Part shown: positions 58,043-64,000 of the stretch, in pieces | How positions within the stretch are numbered: position 1 is the first letter of the stretch | Layout: each line of letters begins with the position of its first letter | Assembly: GCA_023213395.1 (NCBI GenBank) | Contig: CM041465.1 | Coordinates: forward strand, 171,313,741 to 171,377,740 | Source: Cycas panzhihuaensis | Taxonomy: Eukaryota; Cycadophyta | Reading direction: 5' to 3' | DNA: 64,000 bases | Notes under the pieces: generated by a model | Database searches by the model: none | What the model was told of the DNA's origin: nothing | The model's input: the letters and a program-made list of their open reading frames with translations, nothing else | Made by a program: the position numbers and the translations under genes

Positions 58043-61000
58043 TTTAAATTAAGGTTGTATAAAATGTGATGAATGCAATAGCAAAAATATATTTGAATGT
58101 AAAAAATTGAAAGAACTTAAATGAAAGAAATTATTTCCAAATATATATCCCAAGGTTTTCAAAGTTTAAACAAATGAACTAGGACCAGAAAGGCTACTAG
58201 GCTCTAAGTTTATGTTTCTCTGGGCAACCTTCTGTTGATATTCTGTCAATGGCGCACCTTACGGATGGCAAAACAGGGACCCTTTATCTGCAGTCTTGCG
58301 CCAGGCTCTATATACCTCAAGACATGGGTCTTAAGAAGGCTTTGACACCCCCGAATTGTTGGTCCACCAGCGCGGGATTTATGCCTAACGACAGATCTAG
58401 CGGTGAAGGTTCTCGAACCAAAGGCACTCACCTCTCCGTGTCTAGCCTTGGTCTCCAAACACCATAAAAGGAAAAGGTTACGCACCTCGCCACCAGATAT
58501 ACACACGATATAATGGTCATCATCCAATATGAGTAGGCCGATTAAGCGTGTGCGGGTGGTAACTCCGGGGTCCTAACTGCTCCCCTTGCAATTTGGAAAA
58601 AAGTGTGGTTCAATTCAGGATTTATCTAATTTAATGTGAAAACTAATCTATTTATTAATGTGGTCTTGCTTAGAAACAGAAAATTCTTTTAATAACAGAA
58701 AAAAAATGCTCTAAGCAAGATGAAATGAAAACTTTTACAAAAAGAACTCTTTTGTTTTTTTTCAAAAAATATAATGTGCTTGAAACAAATATAATATGGG
58801 TTTGAAAAGAAATGTAATTTTTGTTTTATAAGTGCGAAGGATCATATTTTCCAATAATCAACAACAACTTTAATACACTTTTAAACTAAAACAATCAAAA
58901 AACAACTAATCATCCTCAAAACTTTTCACTTATCCAACATTTAAAAATAAACTTTTGAGAATAGATAGTTTTCAAACAGATGCCAATTTCTCAAATGAAT
59001 AATAAATCTTCAATGTAAAAAAACTTTTTATATAAGAACAACTTTTATATATGGCCTTATAAATAAATACTTGTTCAAAATAATGTAAAGTGCTTGTAGA
59101 AAGATCAAACAGAAACTTGAGTAAACAAGGAAATATGAACTAAAATTTTCTTTACAATTTTGAAAGAAGACAAGCTTGTTAGGATGAATATATACTCAAC
59201 TTTAGATTGAAGACGATATTGAATGAGGTCAGAATAGCTTAAAATTTTATCAATATGTAGATTGCTGAAATGTGAATCCAATAAAAGACGGTTTTGAAAA
59301 TGGATACCAATAAATCACGTTTTGAATGAGGCAAAGGAAAGGACCTCCTTATGGAGCCTAACAGGAGCAGGGGGGGCAAAAAATTGTATAAAAGTACTAA
59401 TTAATCTTTAGAAAAGTTGAAAAAATGATCAAATATTATTGATGAAGTAATTAATATTCTGCCAAATGAAAATTTTGAAAGAATATATTAAACAGGTGTA
59501 AAAAAAATAGATTTAGGCCAATAAAATACCTCAAATTTAGGCGATTTGAAATATAAGCAAAATGTGTCAAAATATATGAAAAATATATCACGTGAAGAGA
59601 AATGAGTCAGCTTCCCAACGCTGGCGGAAATAAAATGTGATAAAAATTGCAAAAGTTATAGTGAAAAAGTGACAAGTATCTTTATGGAGAATGTTCAAGA
59701 AAGCAGTAAAATCAACTAATTTTCTTATTTTAACAATTAAAATATTAGTAAAAATGAAGTCAAAAAATTAAAGTAAAAGATGGGTATTAGAGTCTATATG
59801 ACGTAGATCACAATAGAAAAAATTTGGATACAAAACAGTTTACCGACAATGAATAGCAGCTAGTTCAAAAACCGATTTTATTAAAAATGTAAAAAACGCT
59901 GAAATTTCGAAAGTCCAATGTTAAAAGAGGTGAAACGAAGTCAAATGGGCACCAAATTGGTCTTATGACCAGTCAAAATCGATCTACAGAAAATTTCTGA
60001 TCTGATGGCGTAGGTTTCATCTGAAACCGATGAGCCAAATAGAAGTTATGGCCAAAAAACGCCAATAACCCTATGGAAAAATAAAAATTTAAAAAAAATA
60101 AGGTTTAAAAATGAAAAAACTTCTTTAAAAAACAGTCTGAAGCTGAACTCGGCTGGGATTGAACCCAAGACCAGTCAAGAAACAGAAACCTCCGATGCCA
60201 GGAGGGTGAACTCACTCGTCGGGATAGAAAGCACAACTTAAAACTTTTAAAACTGGATTTTAAAATATACAATAAATATGCAACGCTAAACGCAAATGAA
60301 TGGCAACGCAAATGTATATAACACAATTAATATACCAATGCATGAGGGATAAATATATAACATATGAATATGAAAGCGGCGATTAATATGCCAACGCAAG
60401 TATATGGCACGAACGCCAACGCAACGCGATTTTACAATCAAACGCACAAAGGTGTACGCTAACGTAACAACGCAATGAGAGCAGCAATGGTCAATAGGCT
60501 GAAACAATAAATGCGAAGAGGCTGAAACAGTAATCAACCGTATAAGCACAAGGACGATAGCTCAACGTCAATGACGGAGATCAAGGAGCGCGCCGATTGG
60601 AATATGAGACGCAAGGCTGAAATAATAAATGCAAGGACCAAACGGAGATCAAAAGAATATGATCTGCAAAACGCGCTGAGACGCAAGGCCGAAATGACCA
60701 ATGACGGAGATCAAAGGACCAATGACGGAGATCAATAGACGCAGCGCGCCGATTGCGCACACAAACGTCCAAACGGAGATTGGCAAACGGAGATCAAATC
60801 AGTCATAGACGTCCAAACGGAGATCAACGGATCAATGAGAAAAAAACGGATCAATGAGAAAAAAGGGCAGCGGGACGTGCTTTAGTAGGACGCAGACAAT
60901 CTGACGTCTGAGAGGCGAGAGCCGTCCCAAACAGAGACGGAGGCGAATGGGGCATTCTCGACTATGTGGGTGTCTTATTCACTATTTAATGTATTATATT

Positions 61001-61528
61001 GCACCAAAATTTTCTAATTAATGTTGCAGGGCGAGGAATATGTATGCGTAAAGGATAGCGTAAACGCTTAGGCGTGGAACAGGCTGCACAAAGAGGACAC
61101 AAGGAATATGCATGCAACGGGCTCGCCGAGGATAGGTGAGACAGAGGCCAGATAGAGTGAGCTAAGAGCAAATACAAAAAATAGACAGTGTATGGCTAAT
61201 GATGCACAAATGATGCACAAATTATAAGAGAATGGATGGTAACAGTACTACTGATTTATGGAACGCTTATAAATGAACAAATAAGAGGCATATATCAAAA
61301 AATTATATATCAAATATGTTGAAAAATATAAAGGTAAACGAGGAACTGGTTTTAGTATGGAGAGCAAACTTCCGAGTGGGAGATCTTCCTCCACAGTGGA
61401 TGGAATCCAGATCCGTCTTCTCCAGCAGATCGGTGAGCTCGCCAGAATCTCAACGAGCAGTCATATAGCTATGTTCCGCCAGATGTTTGAGCAACCAAAA
61501 CCAGAAAATAGACAACGTGGTCACCGTG
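58043..61528 (-). other. CopB leader (3.5 kb)
   Basis: Exceptionally long distance between gag and primer site for Copia. It contains a minus-strand open frame of 93 codons at 58246-58527, an AT-rich middle with no genes, an iterated 12-bp motif at 60573-60827, and a plus-strand open frame of 62 codons at 61357-61545 that crosses the primer site. None matches a family I know. Confidence 0.55.
60573..60827. repeat. Iterated ACGGAGATCAA motif in CopB leader
   Basis: The 11-base core occurs exactly at 60574, 60642, 60704, 60725, 60787 and 60817, with a truncated copy (ACGGAGAT) at 60773. Spacing is irregular (21-68 bases). GACGCAAGGC and CGCGCCGATTG are also repeated nearby. Confidence 0.75.
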
Positions 61529-61540
61529 GCTCTGATACCA
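61529..61540 (-). other. CopB primer-binding site, initiator tRNA-Met
   Basis: The minus strand reads TGGTATCAGAGC(C), a perfect match to the complement of the plant initiator tRNA-Met 3' end. It lies two bases inside the 5' LTR. Confidence 0.9.
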
Positions 61541-61542
61541 AA

Positions 61543-61869
61543 TGATGGAGCCGGAGGAGCAGAGCAGGACATCACGACACTTTCATCTTGAGTACAACGG
61601 CGATTTCTGAAAGAGTGGCGGTGTTAATAAACACCAGGGAGGTATTCCCAACCCTTATATAGAGAATTCGGGGAGGCGTCGGGCGCCATCACCCTAGCTG
61701 CACAACAATTAAGGTTAGTTTGAAAAAATATAAAAAATAAATAGCGGTGATACGTACCTCACGTGAGTGGTCGGTCCGGCCATTGCTTGAGCAGATTCAA
61801 GGGCCCTCAAAGGTGGCTTTGAGGGGCCCTAAGCGCTCTAGTGCATGAACATTGGGATTATTCCCAACA
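61543..61869 (-). repeat. CopB 5' LTR (327 bp)
   Basis: It runs from TGATGGAGCCGG to TTCCCAACA on the plus strand. It differs from 53516-53846 by a few substitutions and one patch around 61778-61805, where the segments have different length. The ATATA target duplication follows. Confidence 0.92.
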
Positions 61870-61874
61870 ATATA

Positions 61875-62958
<1,084 letters not shown>

Positions 62959-63500
62959 ATGGGTCCAGATGCAGAGGAAATTCAACCTCTCAAAGAATGG
63001 AAGGCTACCGAAACTATCTTGAACAAAGCTGATCAATGTAATGTGGAGGCGCAGTGGGCTTATCCCGTAGACTTCGTCACTGCGGGGCTTGGTTTTCATC
63101 TTCAGTGGTGGGATCATAGAAGATCGGGCAGTCTGGTATCACAGTATCTCAAGAATTTGATTCAGGGGAGCACTATGAAAGTGATACATTCGATTGATGT
63201 TCACCTATCAAGAAAGCACATTTTTGTGGTAGGAGGCTCTGCTGGTTCAATGTTTGCATGGGACCTTCGATGGAAACAAGAGACCATTCCACTTTTAGGC
63301 ATTAGATCTTGTACTAGACAGATTTTAGGTATTCTTTCTGAAAGTGAGGTTTGGGAGGTGAAACATGACCACTGCATACAATCTGCTGGCCTGGGCACTG
63401 CATCTATCAAGATTCCACCTTTGACATTGATCTAGAAAACCTCAGTGATATAATCTGTGAATTGGAATGGGAAATAATTTTATTTTCGAAAAGGTCCTAA
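62959..63500 (+). pseudogene. NUP43: NUP43-like WD-repeat nucleoporin fragment (captured)
   Basis: The plus-strand frame 62959-63435 gives AQWAYPVDFVTAGLGFHLQW, VIHSIDVHLSRKHIFVVGG, SAGSMFAWDLRW and LSESEVWEVKHD. This is the WD-repeat C-terminal half of plant NUP43, a component of the Nup107-160 nuclear pore subcomplex. A deletion-frameshift near 63415 then joins the protein end in another frame (FDIDLENLSDIICELEWEII, stop at 63498). Roughly 35-40 residues before that are missing compared with what I remember of the family. The start is arbitrary. It lies antisense between the CopA primer site and gag, suggesting gene capture. I see no intron in the segment. Confidence 0.72.
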
Positions 63501-63553
63501 TTAGTTCAATCAACTTTCTGATGCTTATTGATAAGGTCTTCACATTAGTATCA

Positions 63554-63566
63554 CTATTATGATACC
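63554..63566 (-). other. CopA primer-binding site (variant)
   Basis: The minus strand reads GGTATCATAATAG just inside the 5' LTR. It matches the initiator tRNA-Met complement only over GGTATCA but resembles the site at 9377-9391. Confidence 0.5.
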
Positions 63567-63567
63567 G

Positions 63568-64000
63568 TGTCAGAATAGGTATCATGCACAATGTCAGAGG
63601 ATGAAGAAGTCAAGAAAACATAGGTAAAGAGACATTGCACACGTACACAGAATTTGATAGGTGGAAAACCGCTTTTAGGGAAGAAAAACCACCTCCTAAG
63701 CTAAGAATTTATTAATATCAGAAACTATACATAAAACCTTGATAAGAATACCCTCTAAATACAACAAACTAGCCTTTCAAACAGGCTTTGTACAACCTCC
63801 TAGATTCTCGGAACCACTTCCTAGAATCTAGGAGAGGGTATTTGTAACAAGACAGGTTCGTTGAAATGGTCAGTTGCGCATTTCAATGACCTTCACATAA
63901 TAATTAAATAATAACATACATTAAACCTTTACATAACTTAAATTTATAATTACACATGTGATATAAAGATAAAGTAACAATAAAATAAAACTAACATTAA
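63568..64000 (-). repeat. CopA 5' LTR (continues past window)
   Basis: It starts TGTCAGAATAGG and matches 20592-21025 over all visible bases with about 4-5% difference. The hairpin at about 63856-63893 has one mismatch relative to the other LTR. Confidence 0.88.

Larger units (their letters stand above)
53516..61869 (-). mobile_element. CopB: Ty1/Copia element (8.35 kb), complete ends
   Basis: LTRs of 331 and 327 bp, a perfect initiator tRNA-Met primer site, gag, PR, IN, RT, RNase H and a polypurine tract are present, with ATATA duplicated on both sides (53511-53515, 61870-61874). It inserted into the CopA leader. The LTRs are very similar apart from a small indel-rich patch, implying a fairly recent insertion, yet pol is heavily frameshifted. 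Confidence 0.92.

Overview
This is nuclear DNA of a seed plant, and almost all of it is nested, decayed retrotransposons. The evidence is Ty1/Copia and Ty3/Gypsy (Tat-type) polyproteins, a plant L1 LINE with a DUF4283-like ORF1, primer-binding sites for initiator tRNA-Met, and a fragment of a plant nucleoporin NUP43 gene. I see no intact host gene, no tRNA or rRNA gene, and no CRISPR array. A large repeat-rich genome such as a gymnosperm would fit, but the sequence does not prove it. Element names below (CopA, CopB, CopC, Gyp+, Gyp-) are mine.

Layout. (1) 1-9391: stacked ends of Copia elements, with a decayed Copia gag-PR-IN (CopC, minus strand) between two nearly identical 1.54 kb direct repeats. 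(2) 9392-11438: AT-rich DNA with microsatellites. (3) 11440 to about 20250: an L1-type LINE on the minus strand, its reverse transcriptase split by a 2767-bp solo Gypsy LTR with a 5-bp target duplication. (4) 20592 to beyond 64000: CopA, a minus-strand Copia, interrupted twice. At 21934-49369 it holds Gyp-, a minus-strand Tat-type Gypsy deletion derivative (target duplication TAATC). One LTR of Gyp- in turn holds Gyp+, a full-length 16.8 kb plus-strand member of the same family (22211-38980). At 53516-61869 CopA holds CopB, another minus-strand Copia (target duplication ATATA). The CopA leader also carries an antisense NUP43 fragment at 62959-63500.

The most interesting system is the Gypsy family. 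After gag-PR-RT-RNase H-integrase it carries about 4.4 kb of extra DNA. This holds (a) an antisense gene with a plant mobile domain (PMD, aminotransferase-like), a low-complexity linker and a coiled coil, plus a 113-nt intron conserved in both copies; (b) a second, archaeal-type RNase H in sense orientation just before the 3' LTR; and (c) between them, an identical 20-bp TATA-box segment pointing at the PMD gene and a module resembling the LTR promoter region. Both Gyp+ and Gyp- have this architecture. Gyp- has lost gag, PR, RT and nearly all of IN but keeps both accessory genes.

Most coding regions are broken by stops and frameshifts, many of them C-to-T or G-to-A changes as expected from deamination of methylated cytosine in silenced DNA. 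Junctions, repeats and translations were read by eye. Approximate boundaries are stated as such.
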